Below are positions 22,997 to 32,048 of a DNA stretch of 64,000 nt, piece after piece. Position numbers and translations under genes: made by a program. The notes under the pieces are model-generated. The model had not been told where the DNA came from. It did not search any database and was given only the letters and a program-made list of their open reading frames with translations. Location: NCBI GenBank assembly GCA_000014925.1, contig CP000474.1, forward strand, positions 1,798,001 to 1,862,000. The letters run 5' to 3'. Each line of letters starts with the position of its first letter. The first letter of the stretch is position 1. This DNA comes from Paenarthrobacter aurescens TC1 (lineage in GTDB: Bacteria > Actinomycetota > Actinomycetes > Actinomycetales > Micrococcaceae).

Positions 22997-23710
22997 CTAG
23001 CCCCGGTTCCAGCCGTACTCGTTCTCCGGCCGGCCAGGAGTGCCGTACCGGGGCGCCCGGGTGACCGTACCGGCGTCGGCAAGGTATTCCAAGTACCGGC
23101 GGGCGGTGACGCGGGACATCCCCAGCGCGTCCATCACCTCACTTGCCGACACCGGCTGCCGGCCCGCCCGCACCAGGTCCTTCACCGATTCCAACGTCGA
23201 GCCGGAGAGCCCCTTGGGCAGTGGCAGATCGGTGGGAGCGCGAAGGCTGGCAAACGCCTGGTCAACGTCACTCTGCGACGCTCCGGCTTTGGAGATCCCG
23301 GACATCGAGCCCGCCAGCTGTTCGCGGAAGGTCCGGTAGCTGCTGAGCTTGTCCGCAAACGTGGCGTACGTGAAGGGCTTGATGAGGTACTGCACGACGC
23401 CGATGGACACGGCGCTGCGCACGATGGTCAGTTCCCGGACGGCAGTGATGGCGATGATGTCGGCAAAGACGCCCGCGGAACGCATTCGGCGGGCGACGTC
23501 CAGGCCGTGGAGGTCCGGCAAATTCATATCCAGCAGGACAAGGTCCACCGGGGAGCCCGACGCCGCGAATTCGCCCAGGATGCGCAAGGCCGACTGTCCA
23601 TCCGGTGCCGTCCCCACCAGGGTGAAGCCGTCCAGGCGGCCAACGTAGACAGAGTGGGCGTCCGAGGCTATCGGCTCGTCTTCCACCACCAGGACGCGGA
23701 TGTCTGTCAT
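22997..23710 (-). CDS. Response regulator, CitB/DcuR type
   Basis: A 237-residue regulator. The receiver domain (1-about 125) shows the acidic pair in VEDEP, phospho-acceptor Asp in LVLLDMNLPD, Thr in IITA-type strand IIAITAV and Lys in YLIKPF. The C-terminal helix-turn-helix has the CitB-type form (SASEVMDALGMSRVTARRYLEYL). It overlaps the kinase stop by 4 bases (ATGA) and most likely controls the divergent dctA gene. Confidence 0.93.
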   Translation of the reverse strand: MTDIRVLVVEDEPIASDAHSVYVGRLDGFTLVGTAPDGQSALRILGEFAASGSPVDLVLLDMNLPDLHGLDVARRMRSAGVFADIIAITAVRELTIVRSAVSIGVVQYLIKPFTYATFADKLSSYRTFREQLAGSMSGISKAGASQSDVDQAFASLRAPTDLPLPKGLSGSTLESVKDLVRAGRQPVSASEVMDALGMSRVTARRYLEYLADAGTVTRAPRYGTPGRPENEYGWNRG

Positions 23711-25353
23711 GCCTTCTCTTCCTCGGGAACCGGCGCCGGGAGCAGAACATGGAACTGTGCTCCACCGGGATTGCTGATGGTCATCGTACCGTTGAGCCGC
23801 TCCACAGCCTGACGCACCAAAGCGAGGCCAACGCCCCGGCCATGGGCGCCGCGCGGGTTTTCTTCCGGGGACTTTGTGCTGAAGCCATACTGCAGGACGT
23901 CATCAATGGAGTCGGGATTGATGCCACTGCCCGTGTCCCGCACCGTAAATTCGACGGCGGCAGGTCCGGCTTCCACGTCCAGCTCCACCTTCCGTGGGAA
24001 GTCCCCGGCGGCCGCAGCATCAATTGCATTGTCCAGCAGGTTCCCAAGGATGGTCACCAGGTCCTGTATTTCCAAGCCCAGGACGCCGGAGCTCCCCGAG
24101 GTCCGCACCACCAAATCCACCCCGCGTTCGTGGGCTTCTGCCGCCTTCCCCATCACCAGCGCGCTCATCACTGGCTCATCCACGGACGCCACCATGTCGT
24201 CGGTGAGTTGCTGGCTGAGTTCAAGGTCCTTGGTGGCAAAGTCCAGGGCTTGCGGCGTGCGGCCCAGTTCCAATAGGGACACGATCATGTGCAGCCGGTT
24301 TGCATGCTCATGTGTCTGGGCGCGCAGGGCATCGGAGAGAGTCTTCATCGTCTGCAGTTCCGTGCCCAGGGACTCGATCTCAGTACGGTCGCGGATGGTA
24401 GCTACCGTGCCGTAGACAGCGGGTTTCTGTCGGCTGCGCTCAGGCATCGGCCCCACTGCGGGGGCCTGATTGACTACAAGGATCCGGGAACCGGTCAGGT
24501 GGATTTCGTCGTGAGCGGGCCTGCCGGATTCGAACAGCGCTCGCAGGCTGCCGTCGAAGGGAAGATCGGCGAGTTTCGGGGCGTCATCGGGGGACCGGTC
24601 GGCGTCGGAAGGCTCCACGCCCAGTAGCTCGGCGGCTTGGTCGTTGTACATCACCGCCTTGCCGTGAGTGTCAATCAGAATCACGCCTTCGCGGACAGAG
24701 TGCAGGACCGACTCGTAGTATGCGAACAGCTGCGCCAATTGCTCCGGGCCCCATCCGCGGGTGACCGAGCGAAGGTATCGGCCTAACAGCCACGAGGCGA
24801 CCGATCCGAAGAACAGGACCACCAAGGCGATTCCGCCAATCACCCCCAGCCTTTCGGTAACGTCGGTGTCCACTGTGCGGACCGTGACTCCGGCAGCCAC
24901 CAAGGCCTTGACGTTTCCGCCGATGTCCTTGACGGGAGCGATGGTTCGGACTGAGGGGCCCAGGGTTCCTGCGGTCACTTCCGTGAAGGTTTCGCCGCCG
25001 AGAGCGGGCTCAATCGTCCCGATATAGGGCTTGCCCAGTTCCTCGGTCCGGGGATGGGTCCAGCGTGTCCTGTCCGGCGCCATGATGGTGATGAAGTCGG
25101 CGTCGGCGTCGTCCATGACTTCCCGCGCATATGGCTGGAGGATGGCAGAAGGATCAGTCGTCGACGCCGCCTCCAGGACCAGGGGATTGTTGGCGAGGGA
25201 GGTGGCGATTGCCTGCATCCTGCCGCCGGCCTCGTCGTAGGCCCGGTCCCTGGCTTCCACCACGGAGAACGCACCGAAGACCGCCGTCAGTACCAGGACG
25301 AACAGCAGGTTCGCCACGAACAAGCGGCGGGCGATGCTCCAGCTGTGAAACAC
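23707..25353 (-). CDS. Sensor histidine kinase, DcuS/CitA type
   Basis: A 548-residue membrane sensor for C4-dicarboxylates or citrate, by family. It has a membrane helix near residues 8-30, an extracytoplasmic PASC-like domain to about residue 165, a second membrane helix (about 170-192), a cytoplasmic PAS domain and a kinase core. The phosphorylation box is THEHANRLHMIVSLLELG, and the ATP site has NLLDNAIDAAAAG, DTGSGI and GRGVGLALV. GTG at 25353 follows GGGAGG; a TTG 30 bases upstream lacks a ribosome site. It is divergent from dctA. Confidence 0.92.
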   Translation of the reverse strand: MFHSWSIARRLFVANLLFVLVLTAVFGAFSVVEARDRAYDEAGGRMQAIATSLANNPLVLEAASTTDPSAILQPYAREVMDDADADFITIMAPDRTRWTHPRTEELGKPYIGTIEPALGGETFTEVTAGTLGPSVRTIAPVKDIGGNVKALVAAGVTVRTVDTDVTERLGVIGGIALVVLFFGSVASWLLGRYLRSVTRGWGPEQLAQLFAYYESVLHSVREGVILIDTHGKAVMYNDQAAELLGVEPSDADRSPDDAPKLADLPFDGSLRALFESGRPAHDEIHLTGSRILVVNQAPAVGPMPERSRQKPAVYGTVATIRDRTEIESLGTELQTMKTLSDALRAQTHEHANRLHMIVSLLELGRTPQALDFATKDLELSQQLTDDMVASVDEPVMSALVMGKAAEAHERGVDLVVRTSGSSGVLGLEIQDLVTILGNLLDNAIDAAAAGDFPRKVELDVEAGPAAVEFTVRDTGSGINPDSIDDVLQYGFSTKSPEENPRGAHGRGVGLALVRQAVERLNGTMTISNPGGAQFHVLLPAPVPEEEKA

Positions 25354-25388
25354 GTGGGCCTCCCATGACCAATATGACCGCAACGGTG

Positions 25389-25426
25389 ATGTGTGTCACC
25401 AACAGCTCAATGATGGATATCACACA
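25389..25426. promoter_or_regulatory. Dyad in the kinase-dctA divergent promoter region
   Basis: The half sites TGTGTGTCA (25390-25398) and TATCACACA (25418-25426) form an imperfect inverted repeat about midway between the divergent starts. The right half with AATGA upstream (25409-25424, AATGA-N6-TCACA) also resembles a CRP/GlxR site with two mismatches. Either the response regulator or a Crp-type protein could bind; the sequence alone does not decide. Confidence 0.4.
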
Positions 25427-25492
25427 AGGGCAGCGGATTGGACATCAGTGCAGGACCGCAGCGCCTTACACAGTATCCAGAAGGAGAATCCC

Positions 25493-26839
25493 ATGACCTC
25501 TCAACGAGGAGAGTCGGCAGTAGCCGCCAAAGGTGGACGCAAGGGGCTCGACAAGTCGCATTACCTGTACATCGCGGTCATCCTGGCCGTAGTGCTCGGC
25601 GCCGTGGTCGGCCTGATGTTCCCCGAAGTCGGCAAATCCCTCAAGCCGCTCGGTGACGGCTTCATCAAGCTCATCAAGATGATGATTGCTCCGGTCATCT
25701 TCTGCACCATCGTCCTGGGCATCGGCTCCATCGCCAAAGCCGCAACCGTTGGCAAGGTGGGAGGGCTGGCGCTGGGCTACTTCGTGGCAATGTCCACATT
25801 TGCCCTCGCCATCGGCCTGGTGGTCGGCAACCTGATCCACCCGGGAGAGGGTCTCAAGCTGACCCCGTACGATCCCACCAAGAAGGCCGATACCAACAGC
25901 ACCGTTGACTTCCTCTTGGGAATCATCCCCGGTGACATTCCGGTCCTGCCCACCCTTCTGGCTGCCATCCTGGTTGGCTTCGCACTGCAGAAGATGGGCA
26001 AGCAGGGTGCACCCATCCTCACCGCTATCGGTCACGGACAGCGCCTCGTCTTCCGTATCCTCATCATGATCATGTGGCTGGCTCCGGTGGGCGCATTCGG
26101 TGCCATCGCCGCCGTCGTTGGTGCCACCGGCGCCCAGGCGATCCTCAGCATGTTCACCCTGATGCTGGCCTTCTACGTAACCTGCGCCTTGTTTATCGTG
26201 GTCATCCTGGGCACACTGCTCCGCGCAGTTGCCGGCGTGAACATCTTCAAGCTCATGAAGTACTTGGCCCGCGAGTACCTCCTGATCTTCTCCACCTCAT
26301 CCTCCGAGGCTGCGCTGCCCCGCCTGATTGCCAAGATGGAGCACCTGGGTGTTTCCAAGCCGGTTGTCGGTGTCACTGTTCCCACGGGCTACTCCTTCAA
26401 CCTCGACGGCACGGCTATCTACCTGACCATGGCGTCCCTGTTCGTGGCCAACGCCATGGGCACGCCGTTGGATCTCGGTGCCCAGATCTCCCTCTTGGTC
26501 TTCATGATCATCGCTTCCAAGGGTGCTGCAGGCGTCACCGGTGCCGGGCTTGCAACCCTCGCCGCCGGCCTCCAGGCACACAAGCCGGAGCTTTTGGGAG
26601 GCGTGGGCATGATCGTAGGAATCGACCGCTTCATGTCCGAGGCACGTGCACTGACCAACTTCACAGGCAACGCAGTTGCCACGGTTCTGATAGGCACTTG
26701 GGTGAAGGAGATCGACAATGGCCAGGTAGAGCGTGTCCTTTCCGGCAGCGAGCCCTTCGATGAGCAGACCATGATTGCCCACGGGGGCGAAGAAGAGGCT
26801 GCTCCCGAAACTGAAAACCGCGAAAAGGTTACGGTCTAA
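25493..26839 (+). CDS. dctA: C4-dicarboxylate:cation symporter DctA
   Basis: A 448-residue transporter for succinate, fumarate and malate of the DAACS family. It has about eight membrane helices and two hairpins; the family motifs are IFSTSSSEAALPRL (serine-rich re-entrant loop), TGYSFNLDGTAIYL and IVGIDRFMSEARALTNFTGN. The ATG follows AGAAGGAG at ideal spacing; the reading frame runs upstream without a better start. It is divergent from the DcuS/DcuR-like pair, which likely induces it. Confidence 0.96.
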   Translation: MTSQRGESAVAAKGGRKGLDKSHYLYIAVILAVVLGAVVGLMFPEVGKSLKPLGDGFIKLIKMMIAPVIFCTIVLGIGSIAKAATVGKVGGLALGYFVAMSTFALAIGLVVGNLIHPGEGLKLTPYDPTKKADTNSTVDFLLGIIPGDIPVLPTLLAAILVGFALQKMGKQGAPILTAIGHGQRLVFRILIMIMWLAPVGAFGAIAAVVGATGAQAILSMFTLMLAFYVTCALFIVVILGTLLRAVAGVNIFKLMKYLAREYLLIFSTSSSEAALPRLIAKMEHLGVSKPVVGVTVPTGYSFNLDGTAIYLTMASLFVANAMGTPLDLGAQISLLVFMIIASKGAAGVTGAGLATLAAGLQAHKPELLGGVGMIVGIDRFMSEARALTNFTGNAVATVLIGTWVKEIDNGQVERVLSGSEPFDEQTMIAHGGEEEAAPETENREKVTV

Positions 26840-26870
26840 GAGGACCCGCCCCACACGCAATGCAGTGAGG

Positions 26871-26910
26871 CGGAGGCCGGCACCCCACAGGGTGCCGGCC
26901 TCCGCTGTTT
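26871..26910 (+). terminator. Terminator after dctA
   Basis: A near-perfect 14-bp stem (CGGAGGCCGGCACCC / GGTGCCGGCCTCCG) with loop CACAG and a short T-containing tail, 31 bases after dctA. Confidence 0.75.
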
Positions 26911-27010
26911 CCGCGGCAGGACGATGCCAGCGACATAAACCTTCGACCTCAACCAGAGGGTCAAGGCTCAGGAATCGGCCAATGTCAAGTTCCCAAAATA
27001 ACCGTGTCGG

Positions 27011-27038
27011 GCGCTGTAGCCTAAGGGGGTAGCAGCGC
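27011..27038. repeat. Near-palindrome upstream of the ParA-like gene
   Basis: GCGCTGTAGCC and GGTAGCAGCGC flank TAAGGG, about 55 bases before the ParA-like start. It may be a promoter-proximal operator or a leader hairpin. The 26911-27093 stretch otherwise shows no gene. Confidence 0.35.
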
Positions 27039-27093
27039 TGTCGCCGGGGGCGCAGCGGCAGGGAAGATCGTCGTCGAAAGAGTGGTTAGATAC

Positions 27094-27993
27094 GTGAGCA
27101 TCGAACGGGGAACAGCTACGCTGGAAGGCACCGAGCTCGATCTGGAAGACGCCATCATGGGGCCCACGGGCCGCCCTCACCGCGAATTCCCGGAACCCGC
27201 TCCACTGGCCTCCCACGGTCCGGCGAGAGTCATCGCCATGGTTAATCAAAAGGGTGGCGTGGGTAAGACCACCTCCACCATCAATCTGGCGGCTGCACTC
27301 GCCGAGTACGGCCGACGTGTCCTGTTGGTGGACTTTGACCCCCAAGGGGCGCTTTCTGCCGGCCTCGGGGCAAATCCGCACGAGCTCGACCTCACCGTCT
27401 ACAACGTCCTGATGGACCGTAAGGTGAACATCCGCGATGCCATCCAGCAGACCGGTGTTGAAGGCGTTGACCTCCTGCCCGCCAACATTGACCTCTCCGC
27501 TGCCGAAGTCCAGCTCGTCAACGAGGTAGCCCGCGAGCAAGTCCTGGATCGCGCCCTCAAGAGCGTTGAGGACGACTACGACGTCGTATTGATCGATTGC
27601 CAGCCCTCGTTGGGCCTGCTGACCGTTAATGCTCTGACTGCAGCCCACGGCGTCATCATCCCGCTGATCTGCGAATTCTTCGCCTTGCGCGCCGTTGCGC
27701 TCCTGGTGGAAACCATCGAGAAAGTACAGGACCGCCTCAATCCGCGCCTTCAGGTGGACGGTGTCCTGGCCACCATGTATGACGCCCGCACCCTGCACAG
27801 CCGTGAAGTAATTTCGCGCCTGGTGGAGGCCTTCGGGGACAAGGTCTTTGAGACTGTCATCAAGCGTTCCATCAAGTTTGCTGATGCCACTGTGGCCGCC
27901 GAGCCCATCACCAGCTACGCCGGCAACCACATCGGCGCTGACGCGTACCGCCGCCTTGCCAAGGAACTGATCTCGCGCGGCGGCGCGCCCTAG
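27094..27993 (+). CDS. ParA/Soj-family ATPase linked to scpAB
   Basis: A 299-residue P-loop ATPase of the ParA/MinD family. It has a 45-residue N-terminal extension and the deviant Walker A KGGVGKTTSTINLA, Walker A' DFDPQGALSAG and Walker B YDVVLIDCQPSLG. It corresponds to the ParA-like gene (Rv1708 position) always found before scpA in actinobacteria, separate from the parAB pair at the origin, and is presumed to aid chromosome organisation. GTG at 27094 is chosen; GTG at 27082 is an in-frame alternative. Confidence 0.92.
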   Translation: MSIERGTATLEGTELDLEDAIMGPTGRPHREFPEPAPLASHGPARVIAMVNQKGGVGKTTSTINLAAALAEYGRRVLLVDFDPQGALSAGLGANPHELDLTVYNVLMDRKVNIRDAIQQTGVEGVDLLPANIDLSAAEVQLVNEVAREQVLDRALKSVEDDYDVVLIDCQPSLGLLTVNALTAAHGVIIPLICEFFALRAVALLVETIEKVQDRLNPRLQVDGVLATMYDARTLHSREVISRLVEAFGDKVFETVIKRSIKFADATVAAEPITSYAGNHIGADAYRRLAKELISRGGAP

Positions 27994-27999
27994 CGGACG

Positions 28000-28923
28000 G
28001 TGGGACCGTCAATCGCCCCCACCGTTGAAGCGGATCCGGCCTTAGCCGTCCCGGCGGTAGCGCCCGACGCCGGTACTTCCGAAGCCCGTAAGGCCGGCTT
28101 CGAGGTACGGCTGGCTAACTTCACGGGTCCCTTTGACCTTTTGCTCGGCCTCATTTCCAAGCACAAGCTGGATATCACCGAGGTGGCGTTGGCCACCGTC
28201 ACCGATGAATTCATCAAGTACATCAGGCGCCTCCAGGAGCTGGGGGAGGACTGGGCCCTGGATGAAGCCAGCGAATTTTTGGTGATCGCGGCAACGCTGC
28301 TGGACTTGAAGGCAGCCCGCCTCCTGCCGGCCGGTGAGGTAGAGGATGCCGAGGACATAGCGCTCCTCGAAGCGAGGGATCTGCTGTTCGCCCGGCTCTT
28401 GCAGTACAAGGCGTTCAAGCAGATCGCCGGAATCCTGGGCGAGAAACTGGAGCAGGAAGCCCGTCGGTATCCGCGGCAGGTTGCACTGGAAGGCCATTTC
28501 GCCGCGCTGCTTCCGGAACTGGTGTGGCGGCACACTCCGGAGCAGTTCGCGGAACTTGCTGCCAAAGCACTCAAACCGAAGGACTCCGCTCCTGCCGAGG
28601 TTGGCTTGGACCACCTCCATGCTCCGCCGGTCAGCGTCAAGGAACAAGCTGAAATCATGGGCTACCGCTTGAAGCTGGGTGCGCCGTTGTCGTTCCAGAC
28701 GTTGATTGCCGACGCCGAAACCACCTTGGTGGTGGTTGCACGATTCCTGGCATTGCTGGAGATGTTCCGTGACCGCGTGGTTGCCTTCGAGCAACCCGGG
28801 CCGTTGGCTGAGCTGACGGTGCGGTGGACAGGTGATGATGCCGGCTGGGACAGTTCCAGCCTGAGCGAGGAGTACGAAGCCGGGGCAGAAGCCGGGGGAA
28901 GTGGGGGTGGCGCCAGTGAGTGA
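28000..28923 (+). CDS. scpA: Segregation and condensation protein A
   Basis: The kleisin subunit of the SMC-ScpAB condensin complex. In the 307-residue protein the conserved ScpA N-terminal segment FEVRLANFTGPFDLLLGLISK (read in two parts) lies near residues 34-54 and the C-terminal winged helix near 220-275. GTG at 28000 starts 6 bases after the ParA-like stop. It overlaps scpB by 8 bases. Confidence 0.93.
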   Translation: MGPSIAPTVEADPALAVPAVAPDAGTSEARKAGFEVRLANFTGPFDLLLGLISKHKLDITEVALATVTDEFIKYIRRLQELGEDWALDEASEFLVIAATLLDLKAARLLPAGEVEDAEDIALLEARDLLFARLLQYKAFKQIAGILGEKLEQEARRYPRQVALEGHFAALLPELVWRHTPEQFAELAAKALKPKDSAPAEVGLDHLHAPPVSVKEQAEIMGYRLKLGAPLSFQTLIADAETTLVVVARFLALLEMFRDRVVAFEQPGPLAELTVRWTGDDAGWDSSSLSEEYEAGAEAGGSGGGASE

Positions 28924-29572
28924 ACAGGAAACGGTCCAGGATGGCCTGGCTGAACTGGAAGCGCTGCCCGGCGGTGCACGAGCAGCGTTGGAGGCAGTCC
29001 TCATGGTCATTGATGAGCCAGCCACCTCGGAAGAGCTGGCGGCCGGGCTCAACGTGACCGTCGCCGTCGTCGAGGATTTGCTGCAGGACCTGCAGCGGGA
29101 GTATAGCGGCTATACTGTTAAAGCCCCGGACGTGGATGCTGTCGGCTTTGCCGTTGCCAGTACTGCACCCCGGGGTTTTGAATTGCGGAACGTCGCCGGT
29201 GGGTGGCGGATCTATTCACGGTCGGATTTCGCCGACATCGTGGGGAGATTCGTCCTTGAAGGGCAGACCACCAGGCTTACTCAGGCAGCGCTTGAGACCC
29301 TGGCGGTCATTGCCTACCGGCAACCGGTCTCACGGGCCCGGGTGTCTGCCATTCGCGGCGTCAACGTCGATTCCGTGGTCCGGACTCTTACCCAACGTGG
29401 TTTGATCGAGGACTCCGGAAACGATCCCGAGTCGGGGGCCGTCCTTTATCGGACAACCTCGTACTTCCTGGAACGGATGGGCATTGGCTCGGTGGCTGAA
29501 CTGCCACAGCTCTCGCCGCACCTTCCGGGTTTGGAAGGGATCGACGAGTACTACGACGCAAGCCGGATGTAG
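28916..29572 (+). CDS. scpB: Segregation and condensation protein B
   Basis: A 218-residue partner of ScpA with two winged-helix domains. Typical segments are ALEAVLMVIDEPATSEELA, GGWRIYSRSDFADIVGRF and TQAALETLAVIAYRQPVSRA followed by IRGVNVDSVVRTLTQRGLI. GTG at 28916 is preferred because a G-rich site lies 5 bases upstream; GTG at 28901 has none at proper spacing. It overlaps scpA (GTGAGTGA). Confidence 0.93.
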   Translation: MSEQETVQDGLAELEALPGGARAALEAVLMVIDEPATSEELAAGLNVTVAVVEDLLQDLQREYSGYTVKAPDVDAVGFAVASTAPRGFELRNVAGGWRIYSRSDFADIVGRFVLEGQTTRLTQAALETLAVIAYRQPVSRARVSAIRGVNVDSVVRTLTQRGLIEDSGNDPESGAVLYRTTSYFLERMGIGSVAELPQLSPHLPGLEGIDEYYDASRM

Positions 29573-29646
29573 CCACGGCCCACACCGGCACAGCAATGCA
29601 ACTTAATACTGATTCACGGCGCCTTACCAAGGTGCACAGCGACAAA

Positions 29647-29690
29647 GGGCAGACGATGTCTGCCCGGCTGGCTAGTGTTGATTTCAACAC
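29647..29690. repeat. Two dyads between scpB and the pseudouridine synthase gene
   Basis: GGGCAGAC-GAT-GTCTGCCC (29647-29665) and GTGTTGA-TT-TCAACAC (29675-29690) are two perfect inverted repeats 9 bases apart in the 151-base gap. No T tract follows the first, so a terminator is doubtful. They could be operators at the promoter of the downstream gene. Confidence 0.5.
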
Positions 29691-29723
29691 CAACTGCCGG
29701 CCATTACTACACAAGGACGGGTC

Positions 29724-30938
29724 ATGACACAGGCGGGACGCCAGAGTTCACCACGTAACGGTTCGGGGCGCAACAGCACCGGACGCAATGAGGCCAAGGG
29801 CGGCGGCACAGGCCGCTCCAACGCCGGCGGCTTCTCCGGCCGCGGCGGCAGCGCCAGCGCTGGAAAGCGCAACTTCACCCAGGGCGAAGGCCGCCCCTTC
29901 AAGGCTTCGAAGCCGCGCGAAGCGGCACCCTTCGATCCTGACAACCCCACGACAGCGGGCGATTACGACCGCGGCCAGGCAGCCAGGCCCGCGAAGCCCT
30001 TCCGCAAGCCCGGCTCCAACAAGCCTGGCTTTGGCAAGGCACCCGGCACGCCGGGCGCCATCAAGCCCAAGGCGAAGCCGGCAAGGCAGTACGGATCGAA
30101 GGCCTTCGGCAGCGAACGCTTCGGCCAGAACCTGGGCCCCATCCGGAAGCCGGGCCGCAACCGGGGCCCCCGCCAGGAAGTCCCCCAGTCCGACCTTCAC
30201 GATGTTGACGGCGTGCGCCTGCAAAAGGTCATGGCACAGGCTGGCGTGGCTTCGCGTCGCGTGTGTGAGGAAATGATCCTCGAAGGACGCGTTGAGGTTG
30301 ACGGTGTGGTGACCACCGAACTTGGTATGCGCGTGGACCCTACGTCCGCAGTGATCCACGTTGATGGCATCCGCATCCAGCTCGACGAAACGCTCGTGTA
30401 CATGGTCTTCAACAAGCCCAAGGGCGTCGTTTCCACCATGGAGGACCCCGAAGGCCGCCCCTGCATCAGCGACTTCCTCAAGAACAACAAAAACAAGGGT
30501 GAGCGCCTGTTCCACGTCGGCCGTCTCGATGTCGCCACTGAGGGACTGCTGCTGCTGACGAACGACGGCGAACTCGCCAACCGCCTGACGCACCCTTCCT
30601 ATGAGGTACCCAAGACGTACCTGGTCCAGGTGCGTGGCCCGTTCCCGCAAGGGGTGGGCGCAAAGCTGAAGAACGGCGTCGAGCTCGAAGACGGCGTAGC
30701 TGCAGTTGACTCCTTCCGCTTGGTTGATTCCACCCCGGGCCACGTCCTGATCGAGGTCGTCCTGCACTCGGGCAAGAACCGCATTGTGCGCCGCATGTTC
30801 GACGCCGTAGGGTTCCCGGTGGAGCGTCTTGTCCGCGTCAAGGTAGGACCCATTGGCTTGGGCGACCAGCGCCAGGGCAGCATCCGCAACCTCGGCAGGC
30901 AGGAAGTCGGACACCTCCTGGCATCTGTGGGGCTCTAA
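29724..30938 (+). CDS. rluB: RsuA/RluB-type pseudouridine synthase with disordered N-terminus
   Basis: Likely forms pseudouridine in 23S rRNA. The 404-residue protein has an N-terminal low-complexity region of about 155 residues rich in Arg, Gly, Lys and Pro, then an S4 domain (RLQKVMAQAGVASRRVCEEM) and the RsuA/RluB catalytic domain with GRLDVATEGLLLLTNDGELA, which holds the catalytic Asp, and RMFDAVGFPVERLVRVKVG. E. coli RluB lacks such a long N-terminal arm. It sits in the conserved scpA-scpB-rluB-cmk-der order. The precise rRNA site is inferred. Confidence 0.92.
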   Translation: MTQAGRQSSPRNGSGRNSTGRNEAKGGGTGRSNAGGFSGRGGSASAGKRNFTQGEGRPFKASKPREAAPFDPDNPTTAGDYDRGQAARPAKPFRKPGSNKPGFGKAPGTPGAIKPKAKPARQYGSKAFGSERFGQNLGPIRKPGRNRGPRQEVPQSDLHDVDGVRLQKVMAQAGVASRRVCEEMILEGRVEVDGVVTTELGMRVDPTSAVIHVDGIRIQLDETLVYMVFNKPKGVVSTMEDPEGRPCISDFLKNNKNKGERLFHVGRLDVATEGLLLLTNDGELANRLTHPSYEVPKTYLVQVRGPFPQGVGAKLKNGVELEDGVAAVDSFRLVDSTPGHVLIEVVLHSGKNRIVRRMFDAVGFPVERLVRVKVGPIGLGDQRQGSIRNLGRQEVGHLLASVGL

Positions 30939-30941
30939 GGC

Positions 30942-32048
30942 ATGTCGGCATTCGGTACGCACGGCCGGGGCCATCTCGATGGCCCGGTCGTCGTTCTCGG
31001 CACAGGCTTGCTTGGGGCCAGTATTGGCCTCGGCTTGCGCGGACGGGGTGTCCCTGTTTTCCTTTTCGATCCTTCGCCCACCAACCAGGCGGTCGCGGTG
31101 GATATTGGTGCGGGACGGCCGTTAGGCGAGTTGGATGAAGAACCCCAGCTGGTAGTTGTCGCGGCCCCGCCGGACGTAACCCCCGACGTCGTGCAGAAGG
31201 CACTGGAGGACTACCCGTCCGCCGTCGTGGTTGATATTGCCAGCGTCAAGGCAGCCATCCAGGCGCAGCTGCGGGAACGTGGCGTGGACCTGACCCGCTA
31301 TGTGGGTACGCATCCCATGGCAGGCAGGGAGAAATCCGGCCCGGTTGCGGCCAGGGGAGAGCTTTTCACCTCCATGCCCTGGGTTCTGTGCCCCTCTGAA
31401 GAAACTTCGGATGCGGCACTTCATGCTGCGGGTTCGCTTGCGGGGGATCTGGGAGCGATTGTTTCCCGCTTCACCGCGGACGAGCACGATGAGGCCGTGG
31501 CCTTGGTGTCCCATTTGCCACAGATCATGTCGTCGCTTCTGGCGAGCCGTCTGCAAGGCACGCCGCTGCATGCCCTCTCCTTGGCAGGAAACGGGCTTCG
31601 GGACACCACCCGTATCGCAGCCAGCGATCCCACCCTCTGGGTCCAGATCCTGGGTGGCAATGCCGAGAAGTTGGTTTCCATCCTGCATGGTGTGCGCGAG
31701 GACCTGAACCGTTTGATCGGTACCTTGGAAGCTCCTCTTGCTCCGGGGGCCCGACTGGACCTTGCGCAACTGATCAGTGAAGGGAACGCAGGCCAGGCAC
31801 GGATCCCCGGAAAGCACGGTGGGCCTCCTCAGGCGTACTCATGGCTGACCATCCTGGTGGACGATAAGCCTGGCCAGATCGCGCACCTCCTCACGGAGAT
31901 CGGCGAGATCGGCGTGAACCTTGAAGACCTTCGGCTCGACCATTCGTCGGGACAAAACGTGGGCATGGTGGAGCTTTCCGTGCTTCCGAGCAAGCATGAC
32001 CTCCTTGTTGAAGCATTGACTGACCGTGGATGGCGGGTACTCCAGTAA
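30942..32048 (+). CDS. tyrA: Prephenate dehydrogenase
   Basis: Makes 4-hydroxyphenylpyruvate for tyrosine. The 368-residue protein has a Rossmann motif VVVLGTGLLGASIGLGL near residues 16-32, the family motif GTHPMAGREKSGP, and a C-terminal ACT domain (about 295-360, WLTILVDDKPGQIAHLLTEI), which suggests feedback control by tyrosine. It starts 3 bases after rluB and overlaps cmk by one base (TAATG). Confidence 0.93.
   Translation: MSAFGTHGRGHLDGPVVVLGTGLLGASIGLGLRGRGVPVFLFDPSPTNQAVAVDIGAGRPLGELDEEPQLVVVAAPPDVTPDVVQKALEDYPSAVVVDIASVKAAIQAQLRERGVDLTRYVGTHPMAGREKSGPVAARGELFTSMPWVLCPSEETSDAALHAAGSLAGDLGAIVSRFTADEHDEAVALVSHLPQIMSSLLASRLQGTPLHALSLAGNGLRDTTRIAASDPTLWVQILGGNAEKLVSILHGVREDLNRLIGTLEAPLAPGARLDLAQLISEGNAGQARIPGKHGGPPQAYSWLTILVDDKPGQIAHLLTEIGEIGVNLEDLRLDHSSGQNVGMVELSVLPSKHDLLVEALTDRGWRVLQ

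Noticed and set aside
21584..23812. A 742-residue forward frame opposite the LuxR regulator and response regulator
   Set aside because: Antisense shadow of recognised genes.
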